From assembly GCF_048323755.1 (NCBI RefSeq), contig NZ_JBLWFS010000009.1:62001-126000 (forward strand): DNA of 64,000 bases, written 5' to 3'. The translations under genes and the position numbers were made by a program. This stretch comes from Alkalihalobacterium sp048323755 (lineage in GTDB: Bacteria > Bacillota > Bacilli > Bacillales > Bacillaceae_F). Below, piece by piece: positions 40,148-49,196 of the stretch (position 1 is the first letter of the stretch; every line of letters starts with the position of its first letter). The notes below the pieces were generated by a model. It was not told where the DNA came from. It was given only the letters and a program-made list of their open reading frames with translations, and did not search any database.

Positions 40148-40891
40148 TTAGTTCGAAACTCTTCCATATACTAAATCCATAAAGTAAACAGGGTCACCTT
40201 GTTCGTCAATCGTATAAGGAATGGAAAACGCCGGTACAAATGGAGAATTTTCAACAAGAATTTCTCTGACGTCATCACCATGAGTATAGGAATGTTCAAA
40301 CTCTTGTAATGCCATATTAATATCCATACGGTAATCAATTAATATTTGACCGCTATTATCAATAAGTAATGGTAAGTAATTTCCAAAATAAGGTGTTCTT
40401 ACAGTTGGTGGTTCTTTGTAATTCAATTTTTCAAACTGTAGAGAAAACAACCCAGTATCTAGCATTTCATCAATTGGGGCCAAATCATTCTTGCGCATAT
40501 ATTGATTTAACTGACCTTGCAGCTTTTGTATCTCACGCATTACAGAAAGATCCAGAAGCTTTACCCCAACCTCTTCTTCTTCTACATTTACTAATACGTA
40601 CTGATAAAGTCCACCGCTTTCAAATGAGTTGCCCGGTGGATTTTGCAAGTAACGAGGTACTAATTGTCTAAAGTCTACAGGGTATTTTTGGTAGAGTGGT
40701 GTATCCATATCTCTGTTCTTTATTGGTAAAACTCCTGTATCTTCTTTAAATTGGTTGACAGCCTGTTGAACAGACAACAGTTGGTCAGGGTACGGCACTT
40801 GGTTTTCTACCCGCTGTTCACTTGGATAAAGGCATCCCGTTAATACCAGTACCCCTATCGTCATTAATACCATGCCAAAAAAATTCTTCAT
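40148..40891 (-). CDS. yphF: Predicted lipoprotein YphF
   Basis: A 247-residue lipoprotein with signal MKNFFGMVLMTIGVLVLTGC; LTGC is the lipobox. After the membrane anchor comes a region resembling competence-pseudopilin-like segments (AVNQFKEDTGVLPIKNRD), then a soluble domain of unknown role. It lies at the yphF position between yphE and spoIVA. I start at M4 of the open frame (40891), with ATAGGA upstream. The function is unknown; expression with sporulation genes is possible from context. Confidence 0.8.
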   Translation of the reverse strand: MKNFFGMVLMTIGVLVLTGCLYPSEQRVENQVPYPDQLLSVQQAVNQFKEDTGVLPIKNRDMDTPLYQKYPVDFRQLVPRYLQNPPGNSFESGGLYQYVLVNVEEEEVGVKLLDLSVMREIQKLQGQLNQYMRKNDLAPIDEMLDTGLFSLQFEKLNYKEPPTVRTPYFGNYLPLLIDNSGQILIDYRMDINMALQEFEHSYTHGDDVREILVENSPFVPAFSIPYTIDEQGDPVYFMDLVYGRVSN

Positions 40892-40912
40892 GTAAATCAA
40901 TCCTATTTCTTT

Positions 40913-41116
40913 TTATAGTGTAGCGGTTGGTCCTCCAATTACAATTAAGAATACGATAAGTCCAGAAACAACGAGACAAATAAAAGAAAATGTAAGAACG
41001 ATTCCTCTAAAAACCCCTCTAAGTTTTAATTTACTAAATACTGCTGTAGCAACAGAAATAAACATTAAAATCATTGCAAAAAATGATACATACATATTAA
41101 TCATAGCTTGTGACAA
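40913..41116 (-). CDS. yphE: DUF2768 small membrane protein YphE
   Basis: A small protein of two hydrophobic spans (MYVSFFAMILMFISVATAVF and VLTFSFICLVVSGLIVFLIV), matching DUF2768/YphE in place and pattern. A TTG at 41116 (67 residues, MSQAMINMYV) is preferred because AAGGAGG lies nine bases before it; the ATG at 41122 is only three bases from that site. It precedes yphF by 21 bases and probably shares its transcript. The function is unknown. Confidence 0.75.
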   Translation of the reverse strand: MSQAMINMYVSFFAMILMFISVATAVFSKLKLRGVFRGIVLTFSFICLVVSGLIVFLIVIGGPTATL

Positions 41117-41200
41117 TATCATCAACCTCCTTAATAACAAAATCTATTATATCATAGCAAAACATTTCAATAAATTGAATACTTGTCCAAAAGAAAAAAG

Positions 41201-41229
41201 TTGGAGAATAGGGGCACCTATCTCCAACC
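41201..41229 (-). terminator. Terminator after spoVIF
   Basis: GTTGGAGA(A)TAGG pairs with CCTATCTCCAAC; on the minus strand CTTTTTTCTTTT follows. It lies about 105 bases after the spoVIF stop. Confidence 0.82.
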
Positions 41230-41333
41230 TGACTAAAACCTTCACCCTTGTGTTACAGCCTTCATGATAGCCGTTCGTTACATTATATGCTATAGGTGCT
41301 TTCTTGTCTTATACAGGAGCCTATTTCCTCCAC

Positions 41334-41588
41334 CTATTTCTTACCAAACATTTTCGATAAAGATCCAAAATCCATTGGCATGTTATTATTAATGATCGCA
41401 TTTACAATTTGATCTTCTTTCTCTTTGGAAACCGGTTTGTTTGCCAGTTTAGCAACTTGCGCTACTAATTGACGAACTGTTTGCTCATCTTTTAAGTTTG
41501 CATTACTAACTGACTGCGCCAATTTAAAAATATCTTCTTGCTTAACATTTGTTTTCTTTTCAATGTTATCAAAAAAGTTATTAGACAA
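41334..41588 (-). CDS. spoVIF: Stage VI sporulation protein F family
   Basis: The sequence SNNFFDNIEKKTNVKQEDIF and the following KLAQSVSNANLKDEQTVRQL closely resemble SpoVIF (YjcC) of Bacillus, a late mother-cell protein needed for full coat assembly. A TTG at 41588 (84 residues) is the start: GAGGGAGGA lies seven bases ahead. The longer open frame reads through that ribosome binding site. It sits between gpsA and yphE, not the place of B. subtilis yjcC. It may be a second copy or a moved gene. Confidence 0.82.
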   Translation of the reverse strand: MSNNFFDNIEKKTNVKQEDIFKLAQSVSNANLKDEQTVRQLVAQVAKLANKPVSKEKEDQIVNAIINNNMPMDFGSLSKMFGKK

Positions 41589-41733
41589 TGTATAGTCCTC
41601 CCTCATGAGTATTGTCATCATATCGTATGCGACATCAATTTCGCATGTGCATGAATACTCGTAAATAATAGAAGGTGGACCGACTTAGGCTTTAGCTCGT
41701 ACTAATCGACTTAATGCCCATCATTTTTATCGC

Positions 41734-42777
41734 CTAATGCTCATTATTTGAATTTGGAAGTAAACCTGAAAAGTCTTCTCCCTCATGTTTTTTTACTCGT
41801 CCCATTAATTCTTCTACAGCGTCATCTGGTTTCTTTTTATTAAAAAGGACGTCGTATAACGCACTCGTAATAGGCATATCAACATCAACCTTTTGGGCCA
41901 GTAGAAAAGCAGCTTCTGTTGTACGAATTCCTTCAACTACCATTCCCATTTGATCAAGTACTTCATCAATTGACTTTCCTTTTCCTAACATATTGCCAGC
42001 TCGCCAATTTCGACTATGTACACTAGTACAAGTTACTATGAGATCCCCTAAACCTGACAATCCGGAAAATGTTAATGGGTTTGCACCTAGTTTTATACCT
42101 AACCTTGTCATTTCTGCTAAGCCTCGGGTCATCAGAGCGGCTTTAGCATTATCACCGAACCCTAATCCATCCGTTAACCCTGCACATAAAGCGATTATAT
42201 TTTTTAGTGCTCCCCCTAGTTCCACCCCAATTAAATCTGCATTTGTATACACGCGGAAACTTTGGTTCATAAATAGATCCTGAACTTGTTCAGCTGCATT
42301 CATATCTAATGACGAGACGGTTACAGTTGTTGGCTGACGCTTACTTACCTCTTCAGCATGACTTGGTCCTGATAAGACTACAATTGAATTAGAAAAACCA
42401 GCCGGAAGCTCTTCGGCAATCATTTCTGAAACTCGTTTTGATGAAGAAGGTTCAATTCCTTTACTTGCATGAATAATTGTGACACCATCTTTTAGATAAG
42501 GTTTGATCGCTTGCACAACCGTTCGCATAGACTTCGTTGGGACAACGAGTAAAATAGCTTCACTCTCCATTAATGTCGCTTCAATGTTTGTATACGCTGT
42601 GATATTGTGAGGTAAATCTACATCAGGTAAATACTTCACATTTGTATGCTTTTCTTTAATTTCCTTAACTTGATCTTGTCTTCTTGCCCACATTTGTACA
42701 TCATGATGATTATCTGCTAACACCATGGCTAAAGCGGTTCCCCAACTCCCCGCACCTAAGACAGCTATTTTTGACAT
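41734..42777 (-). CDS. gpsA: Glycerol-3-phosphate dehydrogenase [NAD(P)+]
   Basis: GpsA makes sn-glycerol 3-phosphate from dihydroxyacetone phosphate for phospholipids. The nucleotide loop is VLGAGSWGTALAMVLA at the N-terminus. GVELGGALKNIIALCAGLTDGLG holds the catalytic lysine, followed by SGLGDLIVTCTS. ATG at 42777 (347 residues) fits family length; the ribosome binding site is weak, and a TTG 11 codons upstream with AAAGG is the alternative. It lies two genes after der, with plsY between, so two steps of phospholipid synthesis are neighbours. Confidence 0.94.
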   Translation of the reverse strand: MSKIAVLGAGSWGTALAMVLADNHHDVQMWARRQDQVKEIKEKHTNVKYLPDVDLPHNITAYTNIEATLMESEAILLVVPTKSMRTVVQAIKPYLKDGVTIIHASKGIEPSSSKRVSEMIAEELPAGFSNSIVVLSGPSHAEEVSKRQPTTVTVSSLDMNAAEQVQDLFMNQSFRVYTNADLIGVELGGALKNIIALCAGLTDGLGFGDNAKAALMTRGLAEMTRLGIKLGANPLTFSGLSGLGDLIVTCTSVHSRNWRAGNMLGKGKSIDEVLDQMGMVVEGIRTTEAAFLLAQKVDVDMPITSALYDVLFNKKKPDDAVEELMGRVKKHEGEDFSGLLPNSNNEH

Positions 42778-42995
42778 ATGAAAATTCCGGTAATTAACAA
42801 AGAGCAACAAAACCTTTAGTTACAGCTGCAATGTTTCATCACCAGAATTACACCTCCCTTAATTAACTTCTCGGTTTTATTATCTAAAGACTCTATGTTT
42901 TCTTGGTTACTTAGACTTACAGCCACTTATTCCAAATAAAATGAATGAAAGGGAGAAATGATATTCTCCCCTGAACGATAATGGTTATTCGATTG

Positions 42996-43604
42996 TTAAG
43001 TTGTCGCTTTCTTACCAAGTTTATTTTCTTTTCCTTGTATAAGGCGGACGACATTTTGACGGTGTCTCCAAAAAGATAAAATGGTGACAAGCAAACTTAA
43101 GTAAAAATAAGCCATTGGATATTGATAAACGTTAGCAAGTAAGATCGTAGCAATTGTAGTTGCTACCATAAAAAGCAGTGACCCTAATGAAACAAATCGG
43201 GTTAAAGCAATAGTAATTATAGCAACTACTCCACCTATTAAAGCAGGAATAAGAACGATAGAAGCCATTACACCGATTGTTGTAGCTACTCCTTTTCCAC
43301 CCCGAAACCCATAATAAATTGGCCAGTTATGCCCAAGGATAGCAGCTAATCCCGCAAGAGCGGGTGCCCATCCTGGACCAAGTATCCATAATGTTACTAA
43401 TACGGCAAGGATGCCTTTAGCCATATCTAATAACAAGACAGTAACTGCTGGTCCGACCCCAAGTACTCGTAGTGTATTCGTTGCTCCTGCATTACCACTC
43501 CCATGTTGCCTAATATCAACCTTTTTAATTTGTTTCGTTATGATATAGCTGAAACTAATTGAACCAATTAAGTAAGAAATAACAAATGCAATTATAATTT
43601 CCAT
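42996..43604 (-). CDS. plsY: Acyl-phosphate:glycerol-3-phosphate acyltransferase
   Basis: PlsY is the membrane enzyme that moves an acyl group from acyl-phosphate to glycerol 3-phosphate. The 202-residue protein has about five spans and the three family motifs: GSISFSYIIT, GSGNAGATNTLRVLG and GHNWPIYYGFRGGKGVATT. Together with gpsA and plsC in this window it covers glycerophosphate synthesis and both acylations. In B. subtilis plsY is elsewhere, so its place between der and gpsA is a lineage difference. Confidence 0.93.
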   Translation of the reverse strand: MEIIIAFVISYLIGSISFSYIITKQIKKVDIRQHGSGNAGATNTLRVLGVGPAVTVLLLDMAKGILAVLVTLWILGPGWAPALAGLAAILGHNWPIYYGFRGGKGVATTIGVMASIVLIPALIGGVVAIITIALTRFVSLGSLLFMVATTIATILLANVYQYPMAYFYLSLLVTILSFWRHRQNVVRLIQGKENKLGKKATT

Positions 43605-43754
43605 TGAACTCTCCCCTACTAACTTTAAAGTGAGTGCCCAGCTTCATCTTTAACATTAAATTGGGCGCCATTTCGTCTAATTTAACCAAACGGCTTCAGC
43701 AACCATTCCCCTATAGTTGCCTAAGTTGTTTTAATCGATAGCCTTTAGTTTAAC

Positions 43755-45068
43755 TTACTCACTTTTTTTACGAGCAAAGATTTTAATTGGTGTTCCTTCG
43801 AACTCAAATGTTTGTCTCAAACGATTTTCAAGAAAGCGCTGATACGAAAAGTGCATAAGTTCAGGTTCGTTCACAAAGAAAACAAAGGTCGGTGGTCCAA
43901 CAGCGACCTGTGTAGCATAATTAATTTTTAGACGCTTACCTTTGTCTGTAGGCGTTGGGTTCATTGCAACAGCATCCATCACCATGTCATTTAAGACACT
44001 AGTAGACACACGTAGATTATGGTTTTCAGAAACTTTTTGAACCGTAGGTAAAATATGTTGTAATCTTTGCTTTAGTTTTGCTGAGGTAAATAAGATAGGT
44101 GCATAACTTAAAAATAAGAAATGATCGCGGATTTTTTGCTCAAAATTCTGCATCGTCTTATCGTCTTTGGCAATTGCATCCCACTTGTTGACAACGATAA
44201 TTACAGCTCGTCCTGCTTCATGAGCGTATCCTGCAATCTTCTTATCTTGCTCGATAATGCCTTCCTCTGCATTTAAAACAACTAAAACGACATCTGAACG
44301 TTCAATAGCTTTTAAAGACCTAAGAACACTATATTTTTCTGTTGTTTCATACACTTTTCCACGCTTTCGCATACCAGCTGTATCTATTAGAACATAATCT
44401 TGTCCATCACGTTCGAAAGGTGTATCAATCGCATCTCTTGTCGTTCCAGGTATATTACTAACAATGACTCGATCCTCACCGAGTAATGCATTCACTAAAG
44501 AAGATTTCCCTACATTTGGGCGCCCGATTAATGAAATTCTAATCGTGTCCTCATCATACGGATCTTCTTCTTCGTCAGGAAAGTGCTTGATTACTTCATC
44601 TAATAAATCACCTAAACCGAGACCATGCGATCCCGAGATAGGAATAGGTTCTCCAAGCCCTAAAGAATAAAACTCATAAATTTTTTCTCGTTGTTCTGGA
44701 TTATCTATTTTATTTACTCCAAGAACGACAGGCTTTTTCGACTTAAACAACATTTTCACTACTTCTTCATCTGCACCTGTAATTCCTTCTCTACCATTAA
44801 CAATAAAGATAATAACATCGGCTTCTTTAATGGCAAGCTCAGCTTGCTCACGCATTTGGACTAATAATGGCTCATCACTAAGTTCAATACCACCTGTGTC
44901 AATTAAATTAAAATCCCGATGCAGCCATTCTCCAGAACTATAAATACGATCACGAGTTACACCTGGCATATCTTCAACAATTGCAACTCTCTCCCCAACA
45001 ATTCGATTAAAAATCGTTGACTTTCCTACATTTGGACGACCAACGATTGCAACTACTGGTTTGGGCAT
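43755..45068 (-). CDS. der: Ribosome assembly GTPase Der (EngA)
   Basis: Der is a double-GTPase needed for 50S ribosome assembly. The first G domain starts GRPNVGKSTIFNRI at residue 10, with DTGG and NKID; the second starts GRPNVGKSSLVNALLG near 182, with DTAGMRKRG and NKWD. A KH-like domain ends the protein (SYQRFLENRLRQTFEFEGTPI). Length 437 matches the family. A sigma-A promoter lies about 90 bases upstream. Confidence 0.97.
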   Translation of the reverse strand: MPKPVVAIVGRPNVGKSTIFNRIVGERVAIVEDMPGVTRDRIYSSGEWLHRDFNLIDTGGIELSDEPLLVQMREQAELAIKEADVIIFIVNGREGITGADEEVVKMLFKSKKPVVLGVNKIDNPEQREKIYEFYSLGLGEPIPISGSHGLGLGDLLDEVIKHFPDEEEDPYDEDTIRISLIGRPNVGKSSLVNALLGEDRVIVSNIPGTTRDAIDTPFERDGQDYVLIDTAGMRKRGKVYETTEKYSVLRSLKAIERSDVVLVVLNAEEGIIEQDKKIAGYAHEAGRAVIIVVNKWDAIAKDDKTMQNFEQKIRDHFLFLSYAPILFTSAKLKQRLQHILPTVQKVSENHNLRVSTSVLNDMVMDAVAMNPTPTDKGKRLKINYATQVAVGPPTFVFFVNEPELMHFSYQRFLENRLRQTFEFEGTPIKIFARKKSE

Positions 45069-45151
45069 ACTTTCACTACCTTTCTTTCTATATCTACACT
45101 TTACAAATACTGTATTTGTCGTGCGGACGATTTTGGTAACACAACTAATCT

Positions 45152-45181
45152 ATTCTAACAAATATAGGTGCTATTCGACAA
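45152..45181 (-). promoter_or_regulatory. Sigma-A promoter for der
   Basis: On the minus strand TTGTCG (45176-45181) and TAGAAT (45152-45157) have 18-base spacing. Confidence 0.55.
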
Positions 45182-45229
45182 TTAGATTATTTTTAAACAG
45201 CCTAATTATCGTACATCCTCTAAATAGTA

Positions 45230-45850
45230 TTAACGAAAAACACGGATATCTTTCCCTCTTGATGCAGGTAGTTTTCTTACATATTGACCCATATACTCAC
45301 AGAACTGCTCAAAAGTATGCCAGCTGATAATTACAACAGAAGTTATCGCGATCATATCAAAAAAAGTGGCCGTTCCAAGTATTTGTACTCCATAAATACT
45401 TGAGAGAAAGTTTTTAAACAATAACTCGCCTTGTATCAAGCCGGATACTGAAATTACAAACCTCCCACGTAAATCTTTTACTAAAACAATTGTAATAATA
45501 GCAATAAGAGCTGAGATAACCCACATTTTATCGACAAGTAAAAACATAACAGGATCATAAAGTTCAACGAGGTGAAGTCCTGCAAATAAAAAAGTTAGTA
45601 TCATTGATATAAATAACATGTACATCATCATTATTATGTTATAGCTTGAAATTAACCAGTAACAAAGAAACGAAATGAGTAAATAAGCATAAGAAATTTC
45701 GTACATACCTATTGAAAAAGACTTATTAAATAAAAATATGATTACAAGTATCCAAAAGGATATCCATGTTCGTTTTTTTGATTTGTTTAAATAAAAGGTA
45801 CATATAATCCAGCTTATCCACATAAACCAAATAAACCAAATGCCCTCCAT
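45230..45850 (-). CDS. yphA: Membrane protein YphA
   Basis: A very hydrophobic protein of 206 residues with about seven spans (for example WFIWFMWISWIICTFYL near the start). It lies at the B. subtilis yphA position between der and ypzI/fni, and hydrophobicity and place support YphA. The start MEGIWFIWF at 45850 is preferred because AGGTGG precedes it; the longer frame adds 22 residues into the promoter region shared with the divergent ypzI. No motif reveals a function. Confidence 0.78.
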   Translation of the reverse strand: MEGIWFIWFMWISWIICTFYLNKSKKRTWISFWILVIIFLFNKSFSIGMYEISYAYLLISFLCYWLISSYNIIMMMYMLFISMILTFLFAGLHLVELYDPVMFLLVDKMWVISALIAIITIVLVKDLRGRFVISVSGLIQGELLFKNFLSSIYGVQILGTATFFDMIAITSVVIISWHTFEQFCEYMGQYVRKLPASRGKDIRVFR

Positions 45851-45988
45851 GCGCTCATCACCACCTATCCTTAACATATCCTTAACATTATGTACAATTC
45901 TAAAAATACTAATCATTTATGCATAAAAGTTATAAGGTTGTGAGACACTACTCAGGATTCTTAGACACGAGTAAGGAGGGAAATGAAT

Positions 45989-46120
45989 ATGGGCAAAGAT
46001 CGCCAAGAGAGAAAATTAAGGAAGTCAGATAAAGTTGAACTAGACAGAGATCAAGATTTAAAATATAGTGGTGCAACTAAACTTGAAGGTCCAGAAGAAG
46101 CACGTAAACGCCAGCGATAA
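45989..46120 (+). CDS. ypzI: YpzI family small protein
   Basis: A 43-residue basic protein: MGKDRQERKLRKSDKVELDR begins it, with YSGATKLEGPEEARKRQR following. This is clearly the YpzI family. AAGGAGGG ends eight bases before the ATG at 45989, while an earlier ATG at 45983 is too close to it. It is one of two plus-strand genes in the window, divergent from yphA and convergent with fni, as in B. subtilis. The function is unknown. Confidence 0.9.
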   Translation: MGKDRQERKLRKSDKVELDRDQDLKYSGATKLEGPEEARKRQR

Positions 46121-46147
46121 ATGAACAAAAAGCCATGAGGCATGTAA

Positions 46148-46178
46148 AGAAAAGAGGCCCTATATCAGCCTCTTTTCT
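46148..46178. terminator. Hairpin between ypzI and fni
   Basis: AGAAAAGAGGC pairs perfectly with GCCTCTTTTCT over 11 bp, 28 bases after the ypzI stop. No long T tract follows on either strand apart from the stem itself, so terminator strength is uncertain. Confidence 0.6.
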
Positions 46179-46226
46179 CAAAGATTGTTCACTCTTGCTT
46201 TTGGGCCGTAAATCGAGCCGATACTT

Positions 46227-46291
46227 GGCTCTGCACGCAAAGCGTGAAGGAAAAAAAGGTCTAAAAGCAACAAAGTATACGAAAAACAGCC
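46227..46291 (-). repeat. TTTTCGTATACTTTGTTGC repeat, copy B
   Basis: Read on the minus strand it begins GGCTGTTTTTCGTATACTTT and ends with a CTTCACGC/GCGTG hairpin region and AGAGCC. It aligns with 58890-58954 along its whole length with about 75 percent identity by eye. It lies directly after the fni stop. Confidence 0.72.
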
Positions 46292-46299
46292 TTTTTTAA

Positions 46300-47352
46300 T
46301 TACCTACGACTAAACTCTTCAGTAGAGAAACCTCTTTGTTTAAGCCAATGATAGGTTGGTCCACTTATAACAAGCGGGACCTTTTTTAATTCATCTACAT
46401 TTTTGGCACCTAGAGCTGTCATAAGCATTTTAATTTCAGAATGCATACTTTCAATTTCTTTAACTAATGTTTCTTCGCCGTCATCTAACAATATTTTTAG
46501 AAAATAGCCTGCTAACCCAGTTGCCGTTGCCCCTAGAGAAAGTGACTTAATGATATCAAGGGCGTTCTGGATTCCACCTGAAGCTATAACATCCATGAAA
46601 GGTTGACTCTTTACAACCTCTACGATAGAGGATGTAGTTTGTATACCCCAGTCATTAAAAAATTGTAAAACTTTTTCACGCCTCATGTTTTCAATTTTAG
46701 AGAAATTAGTTCCACCAAAACCCCCAACATCAACAATAGTTACACCCGCATCTGCTAATTTTTTCGCTGTCTCTTTACTCATCCCATATCCCACCTCTTT
46801 AACAATGACAGGAACAGGTAACGCATTAACTATCTTTTCTATTCGATCAATAGCACCTGAAAAGTCTCTATCACCTTCAGGCATAACGAGTTCTTGAACG
46901 ACGTTAAGGTGAATTTGCAAAGCATTAGCCTCAAGCATATCAACAGCTACTTTGGCTTGTTCAACCGTTGCTTCACTGCCTAGATTACCGATGATAACAC
47001 CCTTAGGATATACTTTTCTTACAATGCTATAAGATGCACGTTCTTCAACGTTTTTAATCGCAGCCATCTGAGAACCCACCGCTATACCAATGTTTGTATG
47101 TTTAGCTACTTCAGCTAAGCGTTGGTTTACATTTTTCGTACGCTCACCACCGCCACCTGTCATCGCATTGATAAAAATCGGCGAACTCATAACAAGTTCG
47201 CCGATAGTAGTAGATATATCAACACGTTCACTATTCATATTAGGCAAGCTTTGGTGAACAAACTGCACATCATTAAATCCATGCTTTTTTTCTTGCCCGA
47301 TTTCAATTGCATGGGCAATATGTTCATTTTTTCTTACAGAACGAAGTGTCAA
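46300..47352 (-). CDS. fni: Type 2 isopentenyl diphosphate isomerase
   Basis: Fni interconverts isopentenyl and dimethylallyl diphosphate with reduced FMN. INAMTGGGGERTKNVN, AVGSQMAAI, NLGSEATVEQAK, HLNVVQELVMPEGDRDFSG and VDVGGFGGTNFSKIEN are characteristic. A TTG at 47352 with AGGTG six bases ahead gives 350 residues, the normal size; a GTG at 47361 is the alternative. It starts nine bases after ypfD. It serves isoprenoid supply for the menaquinone chain. Confidence 0.93.
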   Translation of the reverse strand: MTLRSVRKNEHIAHAIEIGQEKKHGFNDVQFVHQSLPNMNSERVDISTTIGELVMSSPIFINAMTGGGGERTKNVNQRLAEVAKHTNIGIAVGSQMAAIKNVEERASYSIVRKVYPKGVIIGNLGSEATVEQAKVAVDMLEANALQIHLNVVQELVMPEGDRDFSGAIDRIEKIVNALPVPVIVKEVGYGMSKETAKKLADAGVTIVDVGGFGGTNFSKIENMRREKVLQFFNDWGIQTTSSIVEVVKSQPFMDVIASGGIQNALDIIKSLSLGATATGLAGYFLKILLDDGEETLVKEIESMHSEIKMLMTALGAKNVDELKKVPLVISGPTYHWLKQRGFSTEEFSRR

Positions 47353-47361
47353 TGTTATCAC

Positions 47362-48510
47362 CTACGATTTATACTTTTTTAGTTGATCTCCAATCATATC
47401 GCCTAAAGAAAACCCTGAGTGTTCGTCTTCATTTTTCGTATATTGTTCTGGAACTTCTTCAACTGTATCCTCTTCTTGTAGTGCACGAATACTTAAAGAA
47501 ATACGTTTTTCGCCAACGTTAATATCGAGTACTTTTGCTTCAACTTTATCGCCTTCTGTAAGAACTTCTTGAGGTGTGCCGATATGACGATTAGCGATTT
47601 GTGAGATATGAACAAGTCCTTCTACACCTGGAGCCACTTCAACGAAAGCGCCAAACGAAACTAGCCGCTTTACTGTTCCTTGTACAACATCACCAGTCCT
47701 AATTTCACCTGCAACTGTTTCCCAAGGACCAGGCAATGTATCTTTTAGCGAAAGAGAAACTCTCTCTTTTTCAGCATCTACTGATAACACTTTAACTTTC
47801 ACCTGGTCCCCTTCTTTGACAACGTCTGAAGGTTTTTCAACACGATGGTGAGCTAGTTGTGAGATATGTACAAGTCCATCCACACCACCTAGATCAACAA
47901 ATGCACCAAAGTCTGTTAAACGTTGAACTGTTCCTTCCACAACATCGCCTTCATTTAAAGAGCTAAGAACAGATATTTTTTTATTTGTCACTTCTTCATC
48001 TAGGACAGCACGTTGAGACAGGATAAGCTTGTTGTTTTCAGGCTCCATTTCAACCACTTTAAGGCGTAGTGTACGTCCTTTATAATTTGAGAAATCCTCT
48101 ACGAAATGTCTTTCAACAAGTGACGCAGGAATAAATCCTCTAACTCCTAAGTCAACAACAAGTCCACCTTTAACAACATCAGCTACTTGAGCTTCAATCG
48201 TTTCTTGATTAGCAAACTTTTCCTGTAACTCAGTCCATGCTTTTTCTGCTTGTACTGCTCGTTTTGAAAGTACAAGTTCATCATCCTGTACTTTACTAAC
48301 CTTTAGTTCAACATCATCTCCAACATTTAATACGTCACTTACTTTTTCGACGTGAAGACTTGACAATTCACTAATTGGAATAATGCCATCTACTTTGAAA
48401 CCAACATCAACAAAAGCTTGTTTATCCTCTACTTTTGTAACTTTACCAGTTACAGTGTCACCTACGTTAAAAGCTTTAATTGTCATTTCACTGTTCATTT
48501 CTTCCACCAT
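47362..48510 (-). CDS. ypfD: S1 RNA-binding domain protein (YpfD, RpsA-like)
   Basis: A 382-residue protein of four S1 domains. The clearest are the third (EGDVVEGTVQRLTDFGAFVD) and fourth (TGDVVQGTVKRLVSFGAFVE); the first two are more divergent. It is homologous to ribosomal protein S1, although in Bacillus its ribosomal role is not established. ATG at 48510 is chosen because AAGGAGG is eight bases ahead; the frame extends six codons further into that site. It lies between plsC and fni as in many Bacilli. Confidence 0.93.
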   Translation of the reverse strand: MVEEMNSEMTIKAFNVGDTVTGKVTKVEDKQAFVDVGFKVDGIIPISELSSLHVEKVSDVLNVGDDVELKVSKVQDDELVLSKRAVQAEKAWTELQEKFANQETIEAQVADVVKGGLVVDLGVRGFIPASLVERHFVEDFSNYKGRTLRLKVVEMEPENNKLILSQRAVLDEEVTNKKISVLSSLNEGDVVEGTVQRLTDFGAFVDLGGVDGLVHISQLAHHRVEKPSDVVKEGDQVKVKVLSVDAEKERVSLSLKDTLPGPWETVAGEIRTGDVVQGTVKRLVSFGAFVEVAPGVEGLVHISQIANRHIGTPQEVLTEGDKVEAKVLDINVGEKRISLSIRALQEEDTVEEVPEQYTKNEDEHSGFSLGDMIGDQLKKYKS

Positions 48511-48609
48511 GACCATTGCCTCCTTCAATGTCCAGCATCGGGACGAATATTACAATTTTTTATTACACCTTTCACGATGTGAAAGAGCTGTACCACTAAA
48601 AAATGATTG

Positions 48610-49191
48610 TTACTTGTGCTTATGTAATAATTCAGCAATTGCATTCATAATATAGTCAGTTACTTCACCTGAGGATGCTTTAGCAACGCGCAAACTTTCC
48701 ATCTCTAAAGGTTCACCGTATATAACCCTCAACTTACTAAAAGGTTTATAGCTACCAATAATAGCACAAGGTATGACCACCGCATCAGTACGCAACGCAA
48801 AAAAACCAGCACCTGCTAACCCTTTTCCTAAATTGCCATCTTTACTTCTCGTACCTTCTGGAAAGAGACCAAGAGCTTCTCCTTCTTTGAGGATTTTCAA
48901 CCCTAGTTTTAATGCTTGCTTATCACCAGAGCCCCTTTTTACAGGAAAGGCACCAACAGCCGAGATTAAACGGCCTAATAAGGGAACCTTAAATAACTCT
49001 GCTTTCGCCATATAGTGAACTTTTCTTGGTACATATGAACCTAAAAACGGTGGGTCAAAATTATGGATATGATTACTACAGAGTAATACAGGTCCTTCTT
49101 TAGGTATATGCTCTAATCCTATTGTTTCAACACGATAAGTTGTGGAGAAAAACGACCTGCACAAACCTCGTCCAAATACATATAAATTCAT
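48610..49191 (-). CDS. plsC: 1-acylglycerol-3-phosphate acyltransferase
   Basis: PlsC acylates lysophosphatidic acid to phosphatidic acid. The catalytic NHxxxxD is CSNHIHNFDPP, with FPEGTRSKDGNLG as the second motif and GAGFFALRTDAVVIPCAIIG as the third. At 193 residues it is of normal size. It starts five bases after cmk, so the two are co-transcribed. With plsY and gpsA it gives a nearly complete phosphatidate route in this window. Confidence 0.94.
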   Translation of the reverse strand: MNLYVFGRGLCRSFFSTTYRVETIGLEHIPKEGPVLLCSNHIHNFDPPFLGSYVPRKVHYMAKAELFKVPLLGRLISAVGAFPVKRGSGDKQALKLGLKILKEGEALGLFPEGTRSKDGNLGKGLAGAGFFALRTDAVVIPCAIIGSYKPFSKLRVIYGEPLEMESLRVAKASSGEVTDYIMNAIAELLHKHK

Positions 49192-49196
49192 GAAAT

